Positions 1 through 9,032 of a stretch of DNA of 64,000 nt are shown in pieces. Source of the DNA: Anaerolineae bacterium (lineage in GTDB: Bacteria > Chloroflexota > Anaerolineae > Anaerolineales > Villigracilaceae); contig JABGOQ010000065.1 in assembly GCA_018645405.1 (NCBI GenBank), forward strand, positions 39,995 to 103,994. The letters are read 5' to 3'. The position numbers were made by a program, and so were the translations under genes. The notes under the pieces are model-generated. The model did no database searches. It saw nothing but the letters and a program-made list of their open reading frames with translations, and had not been told where the DNA came from. Position 1 is the first letter of the stretch. Every line of letters begins with the position of its first letter.

Positions 1-508
1 CACCGTGGCACTCAAGACAACTTTCAGAACCGATCGCTAGAGGGCGGGCAATGTAAAATAAGCGTTCGCCGTGCAAAGTGCGGTACCCGTTCACCTCTCC
101 AGTTGTATTCCCAGAAATCATTTCGCTCAACAATTCAGCTTCAAAATCATCTGCTTTATTAGCCGGGCTAGTGGGGTTAAATGCTGCTTCTTTATACAGA
201 TAGGTCTCAAAATCAACTTGACTTCGGAAGTTCTCAAAGACCGTTCGAGCGGAGAAGGCTGGCACTGTTTCGGGAATAAATTCACGACTGGCATCGAGAT
301 CATCTTTGAGCAAGGGCCGCACATACGTGGATGTGTAACTGCGTACCGCGTTCATCGATTCGATCAGTAGTGTGCCCTGTACTGATATTTCATCCTGCGC
401 ACGCCCCTGCAAGGCGCGCCAATGAGCGGTGCCGCCAACGATGATGCCAACCAGAAAAACAGCCGCCAAGATAAGGGTAAAGCGTTTGCTTAGGGATAAT
501 TTCGACAT
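1..508 (-). CDS. Membrane-anchored haem-type sensor (DUF3365/Tll0287-like), truncated by the window edge
   Basis: An open frame runs on the minus strand from ATG 508-506 off the left edge without a stop. A ggag Shine-Dalgarno lies about 8 nt upstream. The product starts MSKLSLSKRFTLI, has one hydrophobic segment (about residues 8-28) and then an extracytoplasmic-looking region. Near the edge it contains SCLECHG, a CxxCH c-type haem site. This order (signal anchor, roughly 150-residue sensor, CxxCH) fits DUF3365/Tll0287-like domains, which are often joined to histidine kinase or cyclase outputs. The output domain would lie outside the window. Family assignment is from pattern memory; the haem motif is seen directly. 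Confidence 0.75.
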   Translation of the reverse strand, partial: MSKLSLSKRFTLILAAVFLVGIIVGGTAHWRALQGRAQDEISVQGTLLIESMNAVRSYTSTYVRPLLKDDLDASREFIPETVPAFSARTVFENFRSQVDFETYLYKEAAFNPTSPANKADDFEAELLSEMISGNTTGEVNGYRTLHGERLFYIARPLAIGSESCLECHG

Positions 509-600
509 GAGAATCTCCAACACAAAGAATGAACGACAAATAAGACAAGAGTTATCCAATAAAGTATAGCACTCTTTAGCTTCAAAAGCCCATACAGAGC

Positions 601-640
601 AGGTGACAGTCATCTTTGAGATGACTGTCACCTTTTTTTC
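601..640 (+). terminator. Orphan rho-independent terminator-like hairpin
   Basis: Perfect arms (ggtgacagtcat / atgactgtcacc) with a short loop are followed by seven T on the plus strand. It lies between two divergent genes, so no plus-strand gene ends here. It may terminate an unannotated or antisense transcript, or be a relic. Confidence 0.6.
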
Positions 641-760
641 TTGTACCATTCCGGGATGAGAATTAATCCCCGTGCTATAATAGCAATTAGCTTTCGTTGC
701 GGATACCACCTGCGGCGGGAGTTAGATCCGCAGGCGTGCTCTAACATGCTTGCGGATTGT
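641..760. repeat. Intergenic region with palindromic repeat pieces
   Basis: The 316-base gap 509-824 holds the hairpin at 601-640 and this repeat-like stretch. Arms cctgcgg (709-715) and ccgcagg (728-734) pair, and the string attaatccccgtgc (662-675) recurs at 49961-49974. A -10-like tataat is at 676-681 without a convincing -35. I see no gene here. Confidence 0.45.
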
Positions 761-824
761 TTTTTATCCACACAGGCATTACTATCAGTTCATCTATCTA
801 CAAAAGCTATAGGAGCAAACGACA

Positions 825-1247
825 ATGATCGAATATAAAACGGGAACAGAGATAATAAACTGGGAATCGCTGGTTGATCTCTATTTTGAAACAGATGGCG
901 TTATCGGTTTGGGGCGGGAAAGAGATTTAGCAACAATCAAAAAAGCCTTTCTCAACACCTACAAAATTGTCACCGCATGGGATGCGGACAAGATAATCGG
1001 CGCAGTCAGATTATTATCTGACGGTGTATGTTATGGCTGGATTCACGATATGTCTGTTCATCCAGACTTTCAAAAGAAGGGTATCGGACAAGAGCTAATA
1101 AATGAACTGATGAAAGGGGATGAAAATCTTCTTTTCGGGCTAACAGCAGCATTTGGGTCTGAAGAGTTCTACTATAAACTTGGCTTCAAAAGACATAAAT
1201 CAGTGATGGCAAAATACCCCGGTGAATCAATTTATCTGGAAGATTAA
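825..1247 (+). CDS. GNAT family N-acetyltransferase
   Basis: A 140-residue protein with the GNAT acetyl-CoA motif A: MSVHPDFQKKGIGQELI at roughly residues 85-101 gives the Q/RxxGxG/A pyrophosphate loop. FYYKLGFKR near residues 120-128 is the usual motif B-like end. Length is normal for a single-domain GNAT. The start is supported by aggag about 10 nt upstream. Members transfer an acetyl group from acetyl-CoA to an amine; the substrate cannot be read from sequence. It stands alone between repeat-like DNA and the CYTH gene. Confidence 0.88.
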   Translation: MIEYKTGTEIINWESLVDLYFETDGVIGLGRERDLATIKKAFLNTYKIVTAWDADKIIGAVRLLSDGVCYGWIHDMSVHPDFQKKGIGQELINELMKGDENLLFGLTAAFGSEEFYYKLGFKRHKSVMAKYPGESIYLED

Positions 1248-1370
1248 GAGAGCCAAATACTTCTTCTCGCGCGCTATGTAGATCCCACAGGGAAGGGAGG
1301 ATTATTTTCTTATTATATTGCCCGAGCGAGTAAGCCAAGCGTAGAAATCAACCTCTAGCAAGGAAAAAAT

Positions 1371-1910
1371 ATGAATCCACAACGTATTGGAAAATATGCC
1401 TGCCTGGAGACGGAACGCAGATTCTTGTTAAATGAACTCCCAGAGCATTTACTTGAAAACTCAACAGGTTGGCTCATCACAGATCGCTATATTCCCAACA
1501 CACGGATACGCTTACGCCACATGCAATCGCTCTCAGACGATAGAAATATTTATAAGCTAACGCAAAAATATCGCGCTGAACATCAAGATGCTTCTGAGAC
1601 GACAATCACCAATATCTACCTAACAAAAATTGAATATGATCTCTTTTCTACTTTAGGCGCAAAGCTGCTCAGAAAAAGACGCTACCCATACAAAATAAAA
1701 GATCACACTTTTAGCATTGATATTTTTGAAGGACGGTATCAAGGATTAATTCTTGCAGAAATAGAATTCGAAAAGATAGCAGAAAAAGATAAGTTTCTAT
1801 TACCCTCCTTTGCAGTCAAAGATATAACAGATGATGTCTTTTTCACTGGTGGGAATTTGGTAAATTTAACAGCCGAAGAGTTCAAAGAAGAGTTATCAAA
1901 ACAGAAATAA
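1371..1910 (+). CDS. CYTH domain protein (triphosphate tunnel metalloenzyme family)
   Basis: The 179-residue product has an N-terminal ETERRFLL, the ExExK/R signature that binds metal and triphosphate in CYTH enzymes. Further charged strands follow (RIRLRH, KLTQKYR, LLRKRRYPYK, DIFEG, LAEIEFE), as expected of the eight-stranded tunnel. Family members are inorganic triphosphatases, thiamine-triphosphatases or class IV adenylate cyclases; which applies here cannot be told. The start has aagga 7 nt upstream. It converges on the alpha-2-macroglobulin gene and shares its terminator. Confidence 0.85.
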   Translation: MNPQRIGKYACLETERRFLLNELPEHLLENSTGWLITDRYIPNTRIRLRHMQSLSDDRNIYKLTQKYRAEHQDASETTITNIYLTKIEYDLFSTLGAKLLRKRRYPYKIKDHTFSIDIFEGRYQGLILAEIEFEKIAEKDKFLLPSFAVKDITDDVFFTGGNLVNLTAEEFKEELSKQK

Positions 1911-1921
1911 TCTAGCAACAA

Positions 1922-1966
1922 AAGAGATAACCCCGCTAATTAGCGAGGTTATCTCTTCAAGTTTTT
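1922..1966. terminator. Bidirectional terminator between convergent genes
   Basis: Long inverted repeat (agagataacc ... ggttatctct with inner cgctaat/attagcg) followed by a T-rich tract at 1961-1966. A-rich sequence before it serves the opposite strand. It ends the CYTH gene (+) and the alpha-2-macroglobulin gene (-). Confidence 0.85.
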
Positions 1967-1984
1967 ATGTTATGGCAAAGGATT

Positions 1985-4900
1985 CTATTCAGCTTCCACC
2001 ACCACCCAATCACTCCCTGACCTCCCAAAGACCTCCGGCGAATACATCTCTTCCGCTTTAGCGGGCGGAGCAACAAAGGTGCCAGGCGTAGTAGCGCGAG
2101 CGATATAGGAATAATCATAAACCCCATCCCACAATAACGAAGTAAATGCCTCGGCGCGTTCATCGCGTAGATTTTGATGTTCGTACCAGGTTCCCCACCA
2201 CCACCAGCCGTACATTCTTTCAAATGGATTCGGGGTCTCAACGCCAGCATTCGATGAAACAGCCAGATCAGGATTGACAATCTCTAGCCCAGCAGGGAGC
2301 GGATCCACGAGCGCGACGTGGTAACGCCGATTATCGGCGACCATTTTGATTTTGACGCGCACTCTCGCGCCCGCTTTGATATGCCAAATGCCATCTTCGT
2401 CTTGCCAGACATCTTCAACATCATCCACGCCTTCGTATTCGCGGGTGACGACAAACCCCATATCGAGCGGATCAAGGTTCAAGTCGGTGGGGGCATATTT
2501 TAAGCCGAGCCGATAATAGAGGCGCCCCACGCCCTCTTTGCTGAGAGTCAAATCTTGCCAGTCAGCACCGTCCACGAGATAGGTCATCGGGATATTCGTC
2601 TCGTGTCTATTGGTGGAGTAGCCTTCGTAGGCGTGCTCGCCCGCGTACGTCTCTCCCAGCCAAATCCGCGCTACAAAATCGGGAGTCTGCGCTTCGTAGG
2701 TGTTGAAATAACGATCCATTGCTAAGAGCACGAAGACGTTTTCTTGCGTGCTACCCCAACGTCCGCGCGTGCGATGCGCCAGCAATCCGTTGACCAATTT
2801 CGGGATCAAGTCGGCGTTCGGGTCGTCGGCAATCATCGCGTCCAGCAAGACCGCATCCGCTCGTCTGTTTGAGGAGAGAATCAGGTAGGTTTGGTCATCG
2901 TAGCTGGTCGTGAAGTTGGCGGCACCCGCTGTCTCCACGACGTGGTTGTTGACGTAAACGCGTATCAAGTCCAAATCACGCGCGGCGTTCGGGTCGTCCA
3001 CCAAAACCTGCCAAATCCAGCCAATCGCCTCGAAAGAAAAGTCTTCCAGCGGGGCTTCCTGGAGCAAATTTCGCGCCTTCGCCGCATCGTTATCGCCCAT
3101 CAAATCACGCACATAAAGCGCATACGCACTCAGCACGCGGCGGGTATATTGGCTGTACCAGTGGGGGTAATGGCTCTCAATATCGGTCAGGTAATAGCGC
3201 AAATTCTCCTGCATTTCAGGCGGGATTTCAAAGCCCTTATCTTTCGCACGCTGGAGTGCATGAGCAACGTGGATGGTATTAAACGGGATGGATTCCTGTC
3301 CGCGCCGCCAATATGGGAAACCGCCATCATAATTTTGGATGCCTTGCAGGCGAGTCACGTCCCTGTTTACACTTGCTACCATTTCATCAGCGGATGGCAG
3401 CCCCTCGGCTTGGAACGCGTTTAATACATCGCGAAGTGCGGCGATGCCCATAATGCGCGAGCTGAGTTGCTCGGTGCAGGCGTAGGGATATTTGGCGAGA
3501 TACATCACCGCGTCTGTGAGCGTCTGCAACGCCGTAGACGATGTTTGGATCTCCAACCCGCCAAATTGGGCGTAAACATCGCTCGGTTTTGCGATAGGTT
3601 GAGCGATTGCACCCTCGTCAACAACACCATAAGTGGCGAAGGCCTCTGTGGTCGCGGGCGTGTAGACGGGGAGTTCGAGCGTTGCCGCATCGGCATAAGA
3701 GCCAGATACCGCCCCAATTTGGAATTGGGCGATTCCTGCCATTTCTGTTTCAGCTGCGAAACGCACTTCAACTCTATCGTTAGCGGGAACGGTCACGCGT
3801 TGCCCTGCGCCTTCGGGGAGCGTGATATTGGTTGCCTGTAGCGCAACATCTACTTCGATATCTTCATCGGTCTGGTTTTGGAGCAAAATCGGGAGTTCAA
3901 ATTTATCGCCAAAATTCAAGAAGCGCGGCGCAGAGGGGCGTACCATCAGTGGCAGACGCGCCGTTAAGCTCGATTCAGTTTTGCCGAATTGATTGCCGCC
4001 AGAATCGACAGCCACGACCATGACGCGATAGCGCGTCAGGTTGTCGGGGACTTCGATTTGGAGAGTCGCTTTGCCATTTTCGTCAGTTCTAACTTCGGCT
4101 TCAAAGGCGGCAAGGGGATTGAAATCGCTACGAACGGCAATTTGTGGCTGAGGTGCGCCACTGCCGCCCATACCATCGGCTTCCATTTCAGCCATTGGAG
4201 CAGCAGCCATTTCCATCGCTTCTTCCATCACCGCGCCCTCGCCAACAGATTTGAACATGGAATCATCGAGAGATTGTGTTGCCATCACTTCATTTTCAGC
4301 ACCACGTGCGGCTTCGGCTAATGCAAGCGGGTTTGTGAGAACAATACTCGCCCTTCCATATACACTGCTCAAATCAGATGAGCGTTGTGAGTAGAAAGTG
4401 GTAATTGGGTCGGCGAGTTGGTAATTTGTTAGCGCAAGAATTGATTCATCCACGACAACAACGGCAAGTTCTGCATTTGCGACCGGATTTCCGCTCGCAT
4501 CTTTGAGTTCTAGGTCGAGGGTCGTTTTTTCACCGGGTTCAATTTCAGCATCTGCGAGGATAGCATCCACAGCCAGAGTGCGAGTATAGGGCGGGATACT
4601 GAGATTTAGATTGGCGGTTGCGTAGGCGGGGCGGGCAGGTGCGTCCACAACGGGATCACCTGCATCGTCCACGCGCGGCGCAGCACCAACCGCGTCCACT
4701 TGGATGTGGATGTTGGGAATCTGCTCATCTCTTATCGGCACGCGCAGAGTCTGCGTCCCCTCTTCAATTAAATGTCTTTCGGTATATAAAATCCCGCTGC
4801 GGCTGACCGTGACCAAAATTTCGGCCGGGGTGAAGGGCGTTTGGACGAGAATTTCGGCGACATCGCCAGGCTGATACTCATCTTTGTCGGGGATCAGGGT

Positions 4901-7900
4901 GATTTCTTCCTGCTCAACATTTCTGCTGGGAGGACGCTCGCCGCCGCTGACCCAGCGCGTGAAGCGGCTCTGATTCTTGCGCCCTTCGGCATCGGTGATC
5001 GTGGCGGTGATTTGATAACGCCCGCCAACGGAAGTTTCAAAGGAGCAGGAAATTGGCTCAAGCGTGGAAGTGATTTCGCAGGTCTGCGGGTCAACAAGTG
5101 CTTCGTGCCAGCCACCTTGCGATTTCCACTGGACGCGAGCGGCTTCTATGGTAATTTGGCGGTCGGCGATGGCGTTGCCCTCCAAGTCGGTCAGGATGGC
5201 TTCAATTTCCAATGGCTCGCCACGCTCGACAAAATATCGCTCGCTGCGGATGCCAACATAGAGATCGGCGGGATGCACGAGCAGGCTGGTTGCGCTCGTC
5301 CACGCCTGACGGTTGAGATCCATAACGGTCGCTTCGGCGGTGATGCTGGTGGGGCGAGTCGTTTCGCCATCAAAATCGATGCGTAGGAAGTGCTCGCCAT
5401 TGCCATCAGTCACGCCCGTAAAACTTTCAGATTGCGGTTCTTCGAAGCCGCCGTCAAAATAATGCCACCACGGAGTCCAGAAACCAAAAGTGAACTTATT
5501 CCAATTTGGCGGGGAGTAATTTGTCTCGGATGAATTCACCCACCAATTTGTTTCAGCGTTCGGGAGCGCGCCACCGGCGAAGTATTTTGCTTCTACCGCG
5601 ACTATGGCGTGTTCTCCCACGAAATAAGGAGCTTCTGTTTCATTGCCTGCCAAAACTTCAAATTCTGGGCGGCGAAATTCCTGGATTTGGAAGGAGTGGG
5701 TATGCGAGTAATAATCTACATTCAAACTTCCTTCGGCGTTAAGCTGCAATTGTGTGTAACCTAAGTTGACGTTTTCTGGTAATTCAAGCACCAAATCAAA
5801 GCCACCGAGCAAATTGACATCAACTCGCCCTGTGGCTAATTCATTTCCTTGCGCACCGATCAATGAATAATTCACGCCAGTCAAGGCGTCGCCAAAGAGA
5901 GAAATATCTCCCAATTGCCCACCACCAACATTACGGATCCAGCCCTTGAGATGGACTTCTTCACCGGGTCTATACATGGCTCGGTCGTCATAAACAAACC
6001 AGCGCAAAATGTCAGAAACCGAATACGTCGTCCAGCCATACTCATCCCAATAATGGGTGTTACGCGGCAGCATCGCAATATCGTCGCCGATTTGCGCGGT
6101 CAAATATGATGCCCCGCCAGAAGGCAAATCAAGTTTTGCGATGCCATCTTCGCCAGTTGTGGCGTTAACGTCGTCATCATCGGCTGAAATTTTCACGTTC
6201 CCCAAAGGTGCGCCATCTGCGAGCGAACTTGTCCAGATCACAAACTCGCTGTGGTCAGAGAAAGCATCCAAGCCAATTTGTGTGACCTGCGCCCAGACAT
6301 TTACCGTTTCATAATAATTATCTGTCTCAAAAATGCTCTGGTGCGGCTTCACCATCACCGCAAAATGACCGAAATCGCCCTGCAAATATTCGCTCAAATC
6401 GAGATTGATTTCTGTCAAAACATCCGTCTTGGCATCCACTTTTTGCGTCTCGTCCAGCAGCAATTTTCCGGGCGGGTCAATATGCTCATCCGTCCACTGA
6501 TACTCGTCGAGATATTTCAGATACGCCGCCCAATCAGAGGGCTGAACGGCATAAATCTGCACGTCCAATTTTTTATAATTCATCACATAAAGGGAGATAG
6601 CGGGATTCGCATCGCTCGGATCAAGAGTGATGAAGCGTTGGTCAGGACCTACCAGGAATGGATTCGCCGAACCGATCTTGAACCGAACTTGCTCATCCCT
6701 CCCCAACATTTGCCCGAAAATATCTTTAATCTCCCCACTGACCTTCACCTTATACGTTGTTCTGCCCTCTGTCATTCCACTGATCTGAATCGTATTTCCG
6801 TAAACATTTACAGACACGCCGAGCAATTCAGGCGAAATCTCTAAAAGTGATTCGTCAAAATCTTCTGCATCAATGGGATTATTGAACTCAATCGTCAAAG
6901 GCATTAATGGGCGGCACTCGTCTCCCCAGCCGCAATGATGATCGGTCAATTTCAGCGGCGCGTAAGTATAAAAAGAATAGCTCAGCGCACTTGTCGTCAA
7001 AAGCGGACCTTCCGCCGAGGGCGCACCACCTTCTATAGTGACGTAAGTCTCCGCATCAGCAGGGAGTGATTCATACGCCCGAAAAACCAAATATCGGCTT
7101 TCTTGCGCGTTCTCTACCATCGCAGAAATGGTCTCATCTTCGGCAATCTCTTCTTCGGTGGCTAATTTTATATCTACATTTCTACCATCGGCGTTAACAG
7201 CAATATGCCCTAATAAATTTTCAGGGTCAATACGCTGATTAAAGGAAATAAAGAAAAGTGGCTCTAAAGGTTGCGGTTCCCCACTATATGGGAGATGTCT
7301 ATCCATTTGTAGCGCGGGCGTGCTAAAAGTGAATTCCACGCTTTCCCCTAAAACGCCCCCAACAGCCGATTCTGTCCCCGCTGGGATAACGACCTGATAC
7401 TCAGTTGCCATCGGCATCCGATCTATGAGTTCAGAATCATATTGAAAATTGAGAGTCTTTGTTCCCAGCCAACGCCACGTCCCCGGTAAGGCGGGGGAAA
7501 TTTGGACAGGTACATCCATCTCGACTAAATCTTCGATGGTCGTTAACGGCACCATCGGCTGATTAAAAGTGATGTTTACAAAAGGCGCGATGGGAATTTC
7601 GCCTTCGGGCGAATAGCGCAAAACTTCCAAATCGCCGTATTCAGCGGTCACCGTAGCCGCGTCCGCATCTGGAGGGAAAGATTCTTCGAGGGTCTCACCC
7701 GGTCGCGGTGGCGGGATGACTTCGCCCGGCAAATTGAAATCGACCGCATCAGCCGGATCAGCGATAAGGGCAGGCAAACGATCTAAAAGAGAAGCAAGCT
7801 CATCGTCCGCGAGTGTTTCGCCGCGCACAAATGTCGAAGGCGCGGCGATGTCGGGTTGCGCCTTTCCTTCGCTTAGTCGCAAGCCGAGCGGCGTCCCATC

Positions 7901-8071
7901 ATCTTCATCGGGTACTGGCACACCCTCGCTGCTCCCCTCAACAGGTGTTGGCAGAGCGTGTTCTGGCGTACTTGCATCCTGCCAGGCACGAATAAGCAAA
8001 AAGCCTGCTCCCCCAACAACGATCAAAGTGACTATAGCAACAGCGCTCATAAGTAATTTACTCTTCTTCAT
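1985..8071 (-). CDS. Bacterial alpha-2-macroglobulin with thioester domain
   Basis: A 2028-residue envelope protein. Residues 1-32 are a signal anchor (MKKSK then VAIVTLIVVGGAGFLLI) with no lipobox cysteine, so it is probably membrane-tethered. Macroglobulin-like beta domains fill the N-terminal half. A Met/Ala/Glu-rich flexible stretch near residues 1265-1310 is a likely bait region. The thioester domain contains YPYACTEQ, with Cys1532 and Gln1535 forming the CxEQ thioester. Bacterial members are thought to trap proteases that reach the envelope. The usual neighbour, penicillin-binding protein 1C, is absent from the window. aggag precedes the start. Confidence 0.95.
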   Translation of the reverse strand: MKKSKLLMSAVAIVTLIVVGGAGFLLIRAWQDASTPEHALPTPVEGSSEGVPVPDEDDGTPLGLRLSEGKAQPDIAAPSTFVRGETLADDELASLLDRLPALIADPADAVDFNLPGEVIPPPRPGETLEESFPPDADAATVTAEYGDLEVLRYSPEGEIPIAPFVNITFNQPMVPLTTIEDLVEMDVPVQISPALPGTWRWLGTKTLNFQYDSELIDRMPMATEYQVVIPAGTESAVGGVLGESVEFTFSTPALQMDRHLPYSGEPQPLEPLFFISFNQRIDPENLLGHIAVNADGRNVDIKLATEEEIAEDETISAMVENAQESRYLVFRAYESLPADAETYVTIEGGAPSAEGPLLTTSALSYSFYTYAPLKLTDHHCGWGDECRPLMPLTIEFNNPIDAEDFDESLLEISPELLGVSVNVYGNTIQISGMTEGRTTYKVKVSGEIKDIFGQMLGRDEQVRFKIGSANPFLVGPDQRFITLDPSDANPAISLYVMNYKKLDVQIYAVQPSDWAAYLKYLDEYQWTDEHIDPPGKLLLDETQKVDAKTDVLTEINLDLSEYLQGDFGHFAVMVKPHQSIFETDNYYETVNVWAQVTQIGLDAFSDHSEFVIWTSSLADGAPLGNVKISADDDDVNATTGEDGIAKLDLPSGGASYLTAQIGDDIAMLPRNTHYWDEYGWTTYSVSDILRWFVYDDRAMYRPGEEVHLKGWIRNVGGGQLGDISLFGDALTGVNYSLIGAQGNELATGRVDVNLLGGFDLVLELPENVNLGYTQLQLNAEGSLNVDYYSHTHSFQIQEFRRPEFEVLAGNETEAPYFVGEHAIVAVEAKYFAGGALPNAETNWWVNSSETNYSPPNWNKFTFGFWTPWWHYFDGGFEEPQSESFTGVTDGNGEHFLRIDFDGETTRPTSITAEATVMDLNRQAWTSATSLLVHPADLYVGIRSERYFVERGEPLEIEAILTDLEGNAIADRQITIEAARVQWKSQGGWHEALVDPQTCEITSTLEPISCSFETSVGGRYQITATITDAEGRKNQSRFTRWVSGGERPPSRNVEQEEITLIPDKDEYQPGDVAEILVQTPFTPAEILVTVSRSGILYTERHLIEEGTQTLRVPIRDEQIPNIHIQVDAVGAAPRVDDAGDPVVDAPARPAYATANLNLSIPPYTRTLAVDAILADAEIEPGEKTTLDLELKDASGNPVANAELAVVVVDESILALTNYQLADPITTFYSQRSSDLSSVYGRASIVLTNPLALAEAARGAENEVMATQSLDDSMFKSVGEGAVMEEAMEMAAAPMAEMEADGMGGSGAPQPQIAVRSDFNPLAAFEAEVRTDENGKATLQIEVPDNLTRYRVMVVAVDSGGNQFGKTESSLTARLPLMVRPSAPRFLNFGDKFELPILLQNQTDEDIEVDVALQATNITLPEGAGQRVTVPANDRVEVRFAAETEMAGIAQFQIGAVSGSYADAATLELPVYTPATTEAFATYGVVDEGAIAQPIAKPSDVYAQFGGLEIQTSSTALQTLTDAVMYLAKYPYACTEQLSSRIMGIAALRDVLNAFQAEGLPSADEMVASVNRDVTRLQGIQNYDGGFPYWRRGQESIPFNTIHVAHALQRAKDKGFEIPPEMQENLRYYLTDIESHYPHWYSQYTRRVLSAYALYVRDLMGDNDAAKARNLLQEAPLEDFSFEAIGWIWQVLVDDPNAARDLDLIRVYVNNHVVETAGAANFTTSYDDQTYLILSSNRRADAVLLDAMIADDPNADLIPKLVNGLLAHRTRGRWGSTQENVFVLLAMDRYFNTYEAQTPDFVARIWLGETYAGEHAYEGYSTNRHETNIPMTYLVDGADWQDLTLSKEGVGRLYYRLGLKYAPTDLNLDPLDMGFVVTREYEGVDDVEDVWQDEDGIWHIKAGARVRVKIKMVADNRRYHVALVDPLPAGLEIVNPDLAVSSNAGVETPNPFERMYGWWWWGTWYEHQNLRDERAEAFTSLLWDGVYDYSYIARATTPGTFVAPPAKAEEMYSPEVFGRSGSDWVVVEAE

Positions 8072-8139
8072 GGTGCTTCTCCTTTTATGGACACTTCTAT
8101 TCTAACTTGAAGCACAGACGCTTTCAATCGCCAATTGGT

Positions 8140-8220
8140 TCCCGCATTTTTTTAACGCGAATGTTCGCGAATTGACGAATGACGCGAATAACAGCTTTTA
8201 AAATTAAAAACATTCGCGGT
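8140..8220. repeat. Intergenic inverted repeat of the gcgaat family
   Basis: Several overlapping copies of gcgaat/attcgc occur; cgcgaatgtt (near 8157) pairs with aacattcgcg (near 8209). The same family fills 31450-31533. The right arm directly adjoins the presumed -10 box of cofE. Confidence 0.6.
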
Positions 8221-8225
8221 AAAAT
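8220..8225 (+). promoter_or_regulatory. Candidate -10 box of a leaderless cofE transcript
   Basis: taaaat ends 6 nt before the cofE ATG, and there is no Shine-Dalgarno. A recognisable -35 is lacking (only T/A-rich sequence near 8197). If used, the mRNA would begin at or next to the start codon. Confidence 0.4.
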
Positions 8226-8231
8226 CATTCT

Positions 8232-9032
8232 ATGCTAACTCTTACCCCCCTCCCCGAAATCCCCCTGATCCAAAAAGGTGATAATCTCGCCGAAATTATT
8301 TTAGAGTCTTGCCAACGCGCTAACCTAAAACTTGTAGACGATGATATCCTCGTGCTCGCCCAAAAAATTGTCAGCAAAGCAGAGGGTAGGCTGGTTAATT
8401 TAGCAGATGTGGAGCCGAGTCCGCGCGCCTTTCAACTTGCTGAGGAGACCGATAAAGATCCGCGCGTTGTTGAGCTGATTCTCGCCGAAAGCAACGAGAT
8501 TGTGCGTACTTGCCCCGGGCTGATTGTGGTGGAGCATAAGCAGGGATTTATATGCGCAAATGCGGGGATTGATCGGTCGAATGTTGAATTCGTTCCCCGC
8601 CCTCACTCTAGCCCTCTCCTTCAGGGAGAGGGGGCACTTGAGGATGAATACGTTCTCCTCCTCCCCAAAGACTCCGATAAATCGGCTACAGCATTGCGCG
8701 AAAAACTAGAAAAAGCTACGGGGGTAAAACTGGGCATTCTCATCATCGACTCACACGGACGCGCATGGCGAAACGGGACAGTAGGGATGACTATCGGCAT
8801 CTCAGGCGTCCCCGCACTAGTTGATTTGCGCGGAGATGAAGATTTATTTGGGCGCGAATTGAAAATCACCCAGGTCGGTGCAGCCGACGAATTAGCGGCA
8901 GCTGCGTCCCTTATGATGGGTCAAAGCAACGAGGGCAAGCCCATTGTCCACGTGCGAGGCTTCCCATATCCGCTTAGAGAGAGTAAACTGAAAGAGTTGA
9001 TTCGCTCCAAAGAAGAGGATTTATTCAGATAA
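8232..9032 (+). CDS. cofE: Coenzyme F420-0:L-glutamate ligase
   Basis: A 266-residue CofE that adds gamma-linked glutamates to F420-0 using GTP. Seen motifs include LVLAQKIVSKAEGR, NEIVRTCPGLIVVEHKQGF, ANAGIDRSNVE, IIDSHGRAWRNGTVGMTIG and GQSNEGKPIVHVRG, in family order. It has only the ligase domain; the nitroreductase half of actinobacterial FbiB is absent and appears as a separate gene at 10566. Between SNVE and EYVLLLPKD lies an extra 20-residue stretch encoded by a palindromic repeat, absent from the family as I know it. Its stop overlaps the next start by one base, so they are probably translationally coupled. Confidence 0.93.
   Translation: MLTLTPLPEIPLIQKGDNLAEIILESCQRANLKLVDDDILVLAQKIVSKAEGRLVNLADVEPSPRAFQLAEETDKDPRVVELILAESNEIVRTCPGLIVVEHKQGFICANAGIDRSNVEFVPRPHSSPLLQGEGALEDEYVLLLPKDSDKSATALREKLEKATGVKLGILIIDSHGRAWRNGTVGMTIGISGVPALVDLRGDEDLFGRELKITQVGAADELAAAASLMMGQSNEGKPIVHVRGFPYPLRESKLKELIRSKEEDLFR
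8585..8658. repeat. 60-bp palindromic element inserted in frame in cofE
   Basis: Arms ccctctcc (8612-8619) and ggagaggg (8625-8632) form a hairpin. Imperfect direct repeats tgaattcgttcccc (8585-8598) and tgaatacgttctcc (8645-8658) match at 12 of 14 bases and are exactly 60 nt apart, so the insertion keeps the frame. Related cores lie between genes at 46524-46545 and 28456-28471. Confidence 0.75.

Noticed and set aside
2891..5386. Several plus-strand open frames of 110-181 codons opposite the alpha-2-macroglobulin gene (e.g. 2891-3424, 4841-5386)
   Set aside because: They are antisense shadows of a long, clearly homologous gene; they show no family motifs and no ribosome-binding sites.
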